A stretch of DNA of 21,319 nucleotides from a virus, in the IMG/VR virus record IMGVR_UViG_3300050821_006147, positions 1 to 21,319 of that record; one strand, written 5' to 3'. This document shows, piece after piece, positions 5,376 to 11,370 of the stretch. Position 1 is the stretch's first letter. Each line of letters starts with the position of its first letter. Position numbers and translations under genes: made by a program. A model generated the notes under the pieces. It saw only the letters and a program-made list of their open reading frames with translations. It did no database searches and was not told the origin of the DNA.

Positions 5376-6607
5376 GAGCAAATCTCCCGAAGATATGGAA
5401 ACTCAGAATGGAAGCGCTCCAGTAACCTCCGGCTGTTCGCGTGCCGAAAATGGCCGCGGTAGCTCGCCCAGATTGAGCGGAGCGATTCCCCGCGGGCTGC
5501 GCGTAGCTTCTGTCGCGCATGCCCGATCACGCGGCGGCGGACCACAGAATGTGTCGGATAGATGACGTAACCCAGGAAATCGCAGCCAGCGCTCAGGGAT
5601 TTCAGCTTAATATCGGCCTTGAGTTCCAATCGGAGCCGCTGTCGCAGAAAGGCCTCTATCTGAGCCTGCCAGGCTTGCAACTGCTCACGGCTCTTGTGCA
5701 CGATGACAAAGTCGTCTACGTACCGAACATAGCGCTGGGCCCGTAGGTCGTGCTTCACGAATTGATCTAACGCGTCCAGGTAGACATTAGCGAAGAACTG
5801 GCTGGACAGATTGCCGATAGCGAGACCACAGCCGGGCGCGGCATTCTCCAGTCGCTTATGTGCCGGTACCTGCGCAAGCTCGGTAGCCGTCCCGACATAG
5901 TGAACGCCGTGGGCGATGGGTGAATTCCGCAGCAGAGCGTGCGTGGCGCGGCGTGCGGTCTCGGGAAGTGCGTAACGCTCCATCCGCTTCTTGAGCATGG
6001 CGTAGAGCGTCGGACGGTGAATGCTGTTGAAGAAATTGCGGATGTCCAGTTGCAAATACCATCCGCCACCCTGGCCCGAATGCACCTGGCGAATGAACCC
6101 GCGCAGCCGATCTACCGCTGCGTGGGTGCCCTTGCCGACTCGGTTCGAGAAGCTGTCATGGATGAATGAGCGCTCGTAGATTGCTTCCAGTTGCGGCACC
6201 AGCCAGTGATGCACGACGCGATCTAAGAGCGGTGGCGCGTGGATCTCTCTGGCTTTCGGCGCTATGGCAACAAAGCATGTCGGCTTCCCCGGCGTCCACG
6301 TCATGGCGTTCAACTGCCGCTGCAGAGCCAGCAGGTTGTCCATCCAGCGACTGTCGAAGGTCAGTTGATCGGTACTTGGCTTCTTTCCGCGCCGCGTCCG
6401 GCGCCAAGCGGTGTGGAGGGAGCGGAAACTGACCGTTGCGCGACACTCACCGGCACGGACCGCGCGGACGAAATTGTGATTGCTCTGATGATTCCGATTG
6501 GAATTGCCATCGTTGAGGTAGACCATCCACGCGTAGTCCGAGGGAGACGCTATCTCGGGTACTTTCGACCCCGCCTCACATCCAAATGGGTAGAGAGGCA
6601 TCGTCAT
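5372..6607 (-). CDS. DGR reverse transcriptase with TR-encoded N-terminus (411 aa)
   Basis: Error-prone reverse transcriptase that copies the TR RNA into cDNA for insertion into a VR. Core motifs are LQLDIRNFF (185-193, first catalytic Asp D188), IGNLSSQ (264-270) and YVDD (296-299). SQ in place of the SP of retroviral and intron enzymes is the DGR-RT hallmark. The thumb region has GCDFLGYVIYPTH (341-353). Similarity to the Bordetella phage BPP-1 enzyme starts near residue 60 (SFRSLHTAWRRTRRGKK), but residues about 20-55 are the translated TR. The ATG at 6607 has GAGG seven bases upstream and an ATGA overlap with avd. No in-frame ATG, GTG or TTG occurs between the TR and the conserved box, so the TR seems to be translated as part of the protein. 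Confidence 0.95.
   Translation of the reverse strand: MTMPLYPFGCEAGSKVPEIASPSDYAWMVYLNDGNSNRNHQSNHNFVRAVRAGECRATVSFRSLHTAWRRTRRGKKPSTDQLTFDSRWMDNLLALQRQLNAMTWTPGKPTCFVAIAPKAREIHAPPLLDRVVHHWLVPQLEAIYERSFIHDSFSNRVGKGTHAAVDRLRGFIRQVHSGQGGGWYLQLDIRNFFNSIHRPTLYAMLKKRMERYALPETARRATHALLRNSPIAHGVHYVGTATELAQVPAHKRLENAAPGCGLAIGNLSSQFFANVYLDALDQFVKHDLRAQRYVRYVDDFVIVHKSREQLQAWQAQIEAFLRQRLRLELKADIKLKSLSAGCDFLGYVIYPTHSVVRRRVIGHARQKLRAARGESLRSIWASYRGHFRHANSRRLLERFHSEFPYLREICS
6446..6548 (-). repeat. DGR template repeat (TR)
   Basis: About 103 bp that align without gaps to VR1 (7060-7162) and VR2 (7654-7754). In the coding sense it has 21 adenines in the 100-bp core, concentrated in six AAY codons plus GAC, TAC, ATG, CAT, CAG, AGC and CAC. 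Every VR difference in the core falls on one of these adenines. The last 25 core bases (6449-6473, coding FVRAVRAG) contain no adenine in the coding sense and are identical in all three copies. At 6448 the TR has C (+ strand) where both VRs have G. No single or combined adenine change in the TR can produce a stop codon. It lies inside the reverse transcriptase reading frame. Confidence 0.96.
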
Positions 6608-7029
6608 GGTATTGCCTCATGGGCGACCCGAGAACTCAGTATCTGGGCGCGCTGGGTAGGTGATGCCTTCCCATTCTGGCCCTTCGCAACCGAATTCAGC
6701 CACCCTCCACACCGCGCGCCCAACTCATTGACGAGGCGTGCAACCGCCTCGAATTCCTTGAAACTACCAAAGGCATTGACATCCTTACCTAGCTGCACCG
6801 AGTCCTTGAGTTCATCGATTGCTGCTGAAAATTCGCGCACGCGGTCATGCCTCTGTTGGCTATCCCGCCACGCTCGGACAGCCGAACGAATCACCAGCCG
6901 CGCGTCCGCCCGCAGGTCGGCCCCGATCGAATATTTGTGATATCGCGGAAAGCGCATCACAGCATTCTCGATGGCGGCACCGACGCGCTGCGCGAGACGA
7001 ACGATTTGCGGCAAGTTCCTAAACATCAT
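6604..7029 (-). CDS. avd: DGR accessory variability determinant, Avd-like (141 aa)
   Basis: In characterised DGRs Avd is a basic pentameric four-helix-bundle protein that binds the reverse transcriptase and nucleic acid and is needed for template-primed cDNA synthesis. This protein is of matching size, helical and basic. It shows the family's marks FPRYHKYSIG (27-36), IDELKDSVQLGKDVNAF and, near residues 100-111, NELGARCGGWLN. It lies between the first target and the TR/RT, the usual place. The start has two successive ATGs (7029, 7026), nine bases after the target stop and without a clear Shine-Dalgarno, so translation may be coupled. The stop shares ATGA with the reverse transcriptase. Confidence 0.9.
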   Translation of the reverse strand: MMFRNLPQIVRLAQRVGAAIENAVMRFPRYHKYSIGADLRADARLVIRSAVRAWRDSQQRHDRVREFSAAIDELKDSVQLGKDVNAFGSFKEFEAVARLVNELGARCGGWLNSVAKGQNGKASPTQRAQILSSRVAHEAIP

Positions 7030-7038
7030 CGGTTCTGC

Positions 7039-7605
7039 TCAGAGGCCAAGGGCCAAAGGCTGACCGGCACGGACCGCGCGGACGAAAGCGTGATTGCTCT
7101 GAGGAGCCCGAAGGGAATAGCCATCGCCGAGGTAGACCACCCACGCGAAGACCGAGGGAGACTTGGCAAGAGTGCTGGTCCAACTCCAGCCATGGTCGCC
7201 ATCAAAGTAGGCCGTATCTAACGCTGGCTCATACCGCTCGTAATCAACAATCGACAATTGCTCGCGTATTGTCGGGGCACGCCAATCGCTCTTGCCGAAT
7301 AGACGCATATTGCCGGCTGCCTTCATGGCGTCGGCCCAGGGCACTGCGCCGCAGTCGAGGACCTTGCGGGTCCATGTCAGATCGTGCGCGCTGTCGTATA
7401 CCGCAACCCAGTCGGTAACAGAATCCGCGACATACTGACCGTGCAGATCAATCTTTGTGAAACGCGGCCGGACAACGGTTGACGGGCGGGTGATCCGATC
7501 CTCGTTGGCGCAAATCGCGCTCGCCAGCGCAAGCATGTCGGCGGCGGAGGCGTGGGCGAGGCGTTGCGTGATGAGAGCTCGGATATCGGTAGCAAAAGCG
7601 TTCAT
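7039..7605 (-). CDS. DGR target protein 1, DUF1566-type variable domain (188 aa)
   Basis: Residues 1-45 form a helical N-terminal segment (DIRALITQRLAHASAADM) not present in target 2. From residue 65 the protein follows the DUF1566/Lcl C-terminal pattern: AVYDSAHDLTWTR, DWRAPTIREQLSI, then WSWTSTL and, at the end, FVRAVRAG. In DGR systems this C-type-lectin/FGE-like fold displays the variable residues on a ligand-binding face. VR1 encodes residues about 149-182. Seven residues follow the VR. There is no signal peptide or membrane segment, so the protein is cytoplasmic unless it goes into virions. ATG at 7605 follows AGGGA. Confidence 0.92.
   Translation of the reverse strand: MNAFATDIRALITQRLAHASAADMLALASAICANEDRITRPSTVVRPRFTKIDLHGQYVADSVTDWVAVYDSAHDLTWTRKVLDCGAVPWADAMKAAGNMRLFGKSDWRAPTIREQLSIVDYERYEPALDTAYFDGDHGWSWTSTLAKSPSVFAWVVYLGDGYSLRAPQSNHAFVRAVRAGQPLALGL
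7060..7162 (-). repeat. DGR variable repeat 1 (VR1) in target 1
   Basis: Aligned to the TR core over 100 bp it has 13 differences, all at TR adenines (coding sense). The + strand differences are at 7088, 7089, 7103, 7106, 7107, 7112, 7113, 7119, 7127, 7128, 7140, 7148 and 7151. They change D24, Y25, M28, N32, N35, N37, N39, H40 and N45 of the TR peptide to V, F, V, G, Y, L, A, P and A. The adenine-free 3' end is unchanged. Downstream in the coding sense lies a short GGCC/GGCC inverted pair with a 3-base loop, too weak to call as the hairpin known from other DGRs. Confidence 0.95.
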
Positions 7606-7647
7606 GTCTTAGTCCCTGTTGGGTTGGGTGTGGGAATGCCAAAAAAC

Positions 7648-8076
7648 CTAGAACTGACCGGCACGGACCGCGCGGACGAAATCGTGATAGCCCTGATGAG
7701 CCCGACCGGAATAGCCATCGCCGAGGTAGACCATCCACGCGTAGCCCGAGGGAGGGGAGGCATCTAGTGTCGAGGTCCAATTCCACTCGTACCCAGCAAA
7801 GTCCGGGAAGAAGCTCGGATCAATCGCCGGATACTTGGCGCGATCGGGCAGGAAAAATGATTCTTCGACAGTCGGCGCGCGCCAGGCCCAGCCGTTGATA
7901 TCCAAGCTCTCGGCCCATTTCATGGCTTGCTTGTAAGTCAACTCTTTCGGCGAGTGATACGCCGTGAAGATGAGCGGCTTGGCGAGCAGAGGATGCTCGA
8001 TGCGCACGGCTTGGTGTCCGGTGGCGTCAGCCGATAAGTCCGTGCCGTCCGCGCCGAGTTTCGTATAGGTAGTCAT
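7648..8076 (-). CDS. DGR target protein 2, DUF1566-type variable domain (142 aa)
   Basis: A shorter target, almost entirely the lectin-like domain: VRIEHPLLAKPLIF, LTYKQAMKWAESLD, AWRAPTVEESFFLPD, YEWNWTSTL and the terminal FVRAVRAGQF. VR2 encodes residues about 107-141, ending two codons before the stop. It lacks the helical N-terminus of target 1, and the two are clearly diverged outside the VR, so they are not a recent duplication. The ATG at 8076 forms a TGATG overlap with the stop of the Ref-like nuclease and has AGGAG eight bases before it; a TTG one codon upstream is possible. No signal peptide. Confidence 0.9.
   Translation of the reverse strand: MTTYTKLGADGTDLSADATGHQAVRIEHPLLAKPLIFTAYHSPKELTYKQAMKWAESLDINGWAWRAPTVEESFFLPDRAKYPAIDPSFFPDFAGYEWNWTSTLDASPPSGYAWMVYLGDGYSGRAHQGYHDFVRAVRAGQF
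7654..7754 (-). repeat. DGR variable repeat 2 (VR2) in target 2
   Basis: Aligned to the TR core over 98 bp it has 11 differences, all at TR adenines. The + strand differences are at 7683, 7689, 7692, 7700, 7701, 7706, 7707, 7713, 7721, 7722 and 7745. At the protein level D24, N32, N35, N37, N39, S42, N43 and N45 of the TR become G, G, Y, G, A, G, Y and D. It ends two codons before the stop of target 2. Confidence 0.95.
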
Positions 8077-8393
8077 CAAATCGTCTCCTGTGTTGAAATC
8101 ATTCCATTGACCTTCGCCAGCAATTCGCGCTGGCTGCCGAAGAACGCATGGAACGGTTTTGAACCGTCAGCGAGCGAGGGGCCGAAAAAGCTATTGCCGT
8201 TGCCGTTGCCGCGGTGGTGAAATTCACACAGACAAAGCGTGCTCTTGTTGCCGCCGCTCAGTCGCCGGTAACCCTTATCGACGATGTGGTGAATGTCGCC
8301 AGGGACGCCGGGGATGCCCAGTATCAAGCAGCAGATGCAGCCGATGTCTTGCAGCTTGCGGTAGCGGGCGAGGTCGGCTTTGGAGGCGCTCAT
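8076..8393 (-). CDS. Ref-like RecA-dependent HNH nuclease (105 aa)
   Basis: The pattern C19-IC-C22, IHH (34-36), LCLCEFHH (53-60), RGNGNGN and, near the C-terminus, FHAFFGSQRELLAKV matches the phage P1 Ref family (recombination enhancement function). Members are HNH-type nucleases that cut DNA at RecA-coated D-loops or displaced strands. H35/H36, C54 and H59/H60 are the likely metal and catalytic residues. The ATG at 8393 (MSASKADLAR) is chosen because it shares ATGA with the upstream stop; a longer frame to 8432 would run back into that gene. Its stop overlaps the start of DGR target 2. Loss of one expected zinc ligand cannot be excluded by eye. Confidence 0.72.
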   Translation of the reverse strand: MSASKADLARYRKLQDIGCICCLILGIPGVPGDIHHIVDKGYRRLSGGNKSTLCLCEFHHRGNGNGNSFFGPSLADGSKPFHAFFGSQRELLAKVNGMISTQETI

Positions 8394-8710
8394 ATGTTCC
8401 CGCGCTTGCTCGCACTGAACTGGCTGCGCCACACTTCGATGGTCATCTCGGCAGCATCGCGCTGCGCCCTAAGCGTCTCGGCATCGGCGACCGCGTTTTG
8501 CAGACCCTCAAGCCCCGCCAGGTACTCACCGGAGGCATAGGCGGCGGCTTCCCTGTCCACCCCTGACCCAGGCTTGCCGACCATTTGCAGCGCCTTCACG
8601 CGACGCAGGTTCCCTTCGCAGAAGGCAACATGACCGCGAGCTTTGCCGTAGGCTTTGGCCGTATCGCGCATGAACTCGACGGCCTTTTCGACGCGCTCCT
8701 CGGCGATCAT
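8390..8710 (-). CDS. Conserved phage hypothetical protein, helical (106 aa)
   Basis: Begins MIAEERVEKAVEFMRDTAKA and ends IEVWRSQFSASKRGNI. The opening, the central EYLAGLEGLQNAVADAE and the terminal TIEVWRSQ match an uncharacterised helical protein commonly found beside phage recombination genes. The ATG at 8710 overlaps the stop of the HTH gene; a longer frame to 8806 would cover that gene and is rejected. Probably a coiled-coil partner of the recombination proteins, by position only. Confidence 0.75.
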   Translation of the reverse strand: MIAEERVEKAVEFMRDTAKAYGKARGHVAFCEGNLRRVKALQMVGKPGSGVDREAAAYASGEYLAGLEGLQNAVADAETLRAQRDAAEMTIEVWRSQFSASKRGNI

Positions 8711-8877
8711 CGCGGACACCCCGTATACCCACCGCGCCGAAGCGCTGCGTTGTATATCGTCTTGGTGGAAGCGCCGACCATGCGGCCCATCACCTTGACG
8801 GACCACTTGCGATCAACCCACCACGCATCGATCTGGCGCAACTTGGGAAAGGTCAGTTTGGGATTCCGGCCGGCCAT
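8707..8877 (-). CDS. Small helix-turn-helix-like protein (56 aa)
   Basis: Begins MAGRNPKLTFPKLRQIDAWW and contains KVMGRMVGASTKTIYNAALR, which reads as a helix-turn-helix (MVGASTKTIYNAA) followed by a short basic tail. Size and layout resemble small phage DNA-binding proteins with a resolvase-type HTH. The ATG at 8877 has a strong AGGAG eight bases before it. The stop overlaps the ATG of the next gene. Role unknown; likely DNA-binding. Confidence 0.7.
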   Translation of the reverse strand: MAGRNPKLTFPKLRQIDAWWVDRKWSVKVMGRMVGASTKTIYNAALRRGGYTGCPR

Positions 8878-8889
8878 TACGATGCACTC

Positions 8890-9189
8890 CTAAAACGGCA
8901 AGTCATCGCATGCCCCCTCGTGCCCTGCCGACAAGCAGCAGTAGGGGGATCCGCAAACCGGTGTCAGCGGCGGCGATGCACTGGCCTTTGCGTCGAGCGG
9001 AAGCAGCAGCGCGCCTTCGTCAGGACAGTTAGGGAACCATGCGTAATACCCCGCCGGCATCATCTCGCCATCGCTACTGTTGGCGTCTGGCCGCTCATGG
9101 TCGATGTAATCGATGGTCACTTCGGATTCGTCATCCGAGTCGACGAAATCCAGTAGCCGCTTGATTTGGTAGCCGTTGAGCGTAATCAC
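8890..9189 (-). CDS. Conserved phage hypothetical protein (99 aa)
   Basis: Begins MITLNGYQIKRLLDFV, has an acidic segment DSDDESEVTIDYI, a central PAGYYAWFPNCPDEGAL and a cysteine-rich end (CGSPYCCLSAGHEGAC). The layout resembles an uncharacterised early phage protein. The GTG at 9189 shares GTGA with the upstream stop and follows GGAGG by eight bases; the longer frame to 9276 is rejected for that reason. The C-terminal cysteines and histidine may bind a metal. Confidence 0.7.
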   Translation of the reverse strand: MITLNGYQIKRLLDFVDSDDESEVTIDYIDHERPDANSSDGEMMPAGYYAWFPNCPDEGALLLPLDAKASASPPLTPVCGSPYCCLSAGHEGACDDLPF

Positions 9190-9602
9190 GACGCCTTGAC
9201 CTCCGTCAGGTGTTGCGCAACCCACGCGCGCATCCTTTCCCACCGCGCCTCTGGCGTCTCTTCGATCACGCCCCAAAATCCCTCGTCGTTCTCGTATTCG
9301 ATTTCGCGCGCCAACGGTTCAGCGATGTTGAATTCCCGCGCGGCCACCACATAGTCTTCGGGGTCGATGGAATGCATGTCCTTACCCTGCGCGCGGCCCA
9401 GGGCGCCGAGAGCGCAGACCTCGCCATCCTTCTCCAGTTCCGCGGCGATGAGCCGCTTCTGGGGCATCGCATCCAGCGCAGTGAGCAATTCCCTCAGCAT
9501 TGCCTGGCCGCGCTTTCCGCGAATGGAACTCATAACCGCGCCGCGGCGGAGGGCCAGCGGGTACTCGCTGTCGCAATCGTCCGTGTAACAAGCTCGGCTC
9601 AT
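9186..9602 (-). CDS. Conserved phage protein with MSRACY start (138 aa)
   Basis: Begins MSRACYTDDCDSEYPLAL and contains SSIRGKRGQAMLRELLTAL, DGEVCALGALG and the terminal ETPEARWERMRAWV. This is a recognisable but functionally uncharacterised family in phages of proteobacteria, usually near the exonuclease/annealing genes. The ATG at 9602 shares ATGA with the coiled-coil gene, so the longer frame to 9644 is rejected. No membrane segment. Confidence 0.78.
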   Translation of the reverse strand: MSRACYTDDCDSEYPLALRRGAVMSSIRGKRGQAMLRELLTALDAMPQKRLIAAELEKDGEVCALGALGRAQGKDMHSIDPEDYVVAAREFNIAEPLAREIEYENDEGFWGVIEETPEARWERMRAWVAQHLTEVKAS

Positions 9603-10762
9603 GACGCCTTCACCTGAAAGCCCCAGTCGATCTTCAGCACCCACTGCAAAGCTACCTTCTCGGTAACCCCGTAGTGCTGTGCGATCACCGCCACAATCTC
9701 GATCCCGCTCGGTGCCTTGCGCGGTTTCGGCTTCGGTAGATTCGCAATGCGCAGTTCTTCCTTCTGCCTGTCGATTTCGACCTGTTGCGCGGCGATGCGC
9801 GCAGCCTCGGCGGCGTACACGGCATTGAGGCGTGATTCCTCGGTAGCGATTCGCTCGCGCTCCGCCCTGATTTCCTCCGCATGAACTCGCGCCGCTTCAA
9901 CCTGTTTCTCACGCTCCGCGTCTCGCTCAGCCCTGGCGACAGCCTCTAGCCTGTCACGTTCGGCTTTTGCGAGTAGTTCCAGCCTGTCACGCTCTGCCTG
10001 CGCTTCCGCATCGCGCTTGTCCTGTTCGGCTCGCAGCTTGGCCAACTCGGCGCGCTGCTGTTTGATGAGCTCCTGTTCTTCCTGATGGGCAACCGCAGCA
10101 ACGTGCAGTTTCCACAGCTTCAACAGGGCGGTTGCTTTGACGTCAGCGGCTTGGGACTGGAACTCGGCGAAGCTGTCGTCGACTTGGGTGCGCTCCAGGT
10201 CGTTGATGTGGTCCATGATGAGACCGGCGCCGCTGGTGGGGCTGAGCGTTTGGCAGCCGCGCAGTTCGGCGATGCGCTCTTGGATGGCGGCTACCCTTGC
10301 CACTTCGGCCGCAATTTTCGCTTCGCGCTCTCTCTCTTTGATGGCATCCCAATCATCGCGGATCTTGGCGAGGCGCGTTTCCTCTGGGGTCATCAGGGCC
10401 ACCAACTCATTCTCAATGGAGATGACCGCTTTCGAGTATCTGACCGCCTCTTCCCGACCGACCTTCCCGGCCTTCTGCGTCTCAATCCGCATGTTCCGCA
10501 GGGCCATCAGCGCATCGTGGCAAACCTCGCGGCTGGCCGCATCCGTGACCGCTACGATGGGCTTGGACTGCTCGACCAACTCCTTGATGCGGATCTCGAC
10601 TTCCGCCTTGCTCAGGGCCTTGGATGCGCGCTCGACGAGCGACATCGGCTTGACCGTGACGGCGACAAACTCGCCGCACAGGAGGCATTCGCCGTCGTCG
10701 CCCGTATTAGTGTGGGTGCATGCGACGACGAGGCTGCTGTAGTTTTCATCGACGGCGAACAT
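9599..10762 (-). CDS. Long coiled-coil protein of the recombination cluster (387 aa)
   Basis: The N-terminus has a possible zinc site (C15, H17, CLLCG at 26-30). Residues about 50-200 are helical, and about 215-340 form a long charged coiled coil with imperfect repeats (AERDRLELLAKAERDRLEAV and AERDAEREKQ). The DNA repeats the matching 33-bp unit near 9948 and 9979. The C-terminus after PKPKPRKAPSG is a small domain (EIVAVIAQHYGVTEKVALQW) that looks like an HTH. It starts with a TAATG overlap with the exonuclease stop. By position it may be a partner of the exonuclease/annealase pair; no enzymatic motif is visible. Confidence 0.78.
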   Translation of the reverse strand: MFAVDENYSSLVVACTHTNTGDDGECLLCGEFVAVTVKPMSLVERASKALSKAEVEIRIKELVEQSKPIVAVTDAASREVCHDALMALRNMRIETQKAGKVGREEAVRYSKAVISIENELVALMTPEETRLAKIRDDWDAIKEREREAKIAAEVARVAAIQERIAELRGCQTLSPTSGAGLIMDHINDLERTQVDDSFAEFQSQAADVKATALLKLWKLHVAAVAHQEEQELIKQQRAELAKLRAEQDKRDAEAQAERDRLELLAKAERDRLEAVARAERDAEREKQVEAARVHAEEIRAERERIATEESRLNAVYAAEAARIAAQQVEIDRQKEELRIANLPKPKPRKAPSGIEIVAVIAQHYGVTEKVALQWVLKIDWGFQVKAS

Positions 10763-11370
10763 TAGGCGGCCCTCTTGTAGTTGCGGATTTTGGCGACCTT
10801 GGCGTCGAGCTCGGTGATGAAGTCATCGACCTCGACTTTGATTCGAGCGATGTACGCTTCGTCGCGGACAACGCGCTTAACGAACAACGGTAGGCTCGGA
10901 CAATAAGAAACGAAGTCCAGCCATTCGCGGCCTGAAACCCACAAGCCGCCTTGGCACTGCTGAACGTGTTCGCTCGGCACCTTGTCGGCTTCCAGGCATT
11001 CAATATGCAGATGGTCAAGCTTCGTCTTGATTTCCACCAAACCAGCGGTGCCGACCAGTCCATCAGGGCTGTACCCGGCACGCCCGCGCCTCATGAACCC
11101 GATCTGCTGCACCTCGTTGTCGGTTATGAACGTGTACAGATTGCGGGCCTCGTCTTCCTCGGTATGCCCGCGGTCCATGTGATCGTTGGTGTAGCGCTCG
11201 AACGGCTGGCCGCGCACGATCTCGCCCGCCAGCGTGCGCATATACTTGGCGCGCGTCTTGCCCTCGCCCTTGGCCATGACGGATTTCAGTTCCGACGCCG
11301 TTACCAGCCCGAGCCGGCATTGCAGCCATTCAGGGCTTCCCTGGAGACAATCGAAAATCTGGAGTTCCAT
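10762..11370 (-). CDS. YqaJ/lambda-type phage exonuclease (202 aa)
   Basis: Degrades one strand of double-stranded DNA from ends, producing single strands for the annealing protein. The family layout is visible: GSPEWLQCRLGLVTASE (11-27), RGHTEEDEAR (67-76), catalytic D103 in GYSPDG, E113 and K115 in LVEIKTK, and QQCQGGLWVSG (137-147) as the following helix with conserved Gln. The ATG at 11370 overlaps the stop of the ERF gene (TAATG). A frame to 11640 exists, but its extra 90 residues are antisense-like and lie inside erf, so it is rejected. Together with ERF this is a two-component single-strand annealing system like lambda Exo/Beta. Confidence 0.9.
   Translation of the reverse strand: MELQIFDCLQGSPEWLQCRLGLVTASELKSVMAKGEGKTRAKYMRTLAGEIVRGQPFERYTNDHMDRGHTEEDEARNLYTFITDNEVQQIGFMRRGRAGYSPDGLVGTAGLVEIKTKLDHLHIECLEADKVPSEHVQQCQGGLWVSGREWLDFVSYCPSLPLFVKRVVRDEAYIARIKVEVDDFITELDAKVAKIRNYKRAA

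Noticed and set aside
5372-6607. Reverse transcriptase as a group II intron or retron enzyme
   Set aside because: The SQ in IGNLSSQ, the adjacent Avd, the TR and two VRs identify a DGR. No intron domain V/VI or msr/msd structure is seen.
6239-6940. 233-aa plus-strand open frame across RT, TR and avd
   Set aside because: It is antisense to well-supported DGR genes and lacks family features.
6446-7754. Three dispersed repeats read as an assembly error or ordinary gene duplication
   Set aside because: Differences are confined to TR adenines (coding sense) and the flanks are unrelated or diverged, which fits DGR homing and not duplication drift.
10085-10765. 226-aa plus-strand open frame
   Set aside because: It is the antisense of the coiled-coil gene, whose overlaps with both neighbours and family-like features support the minus strand.
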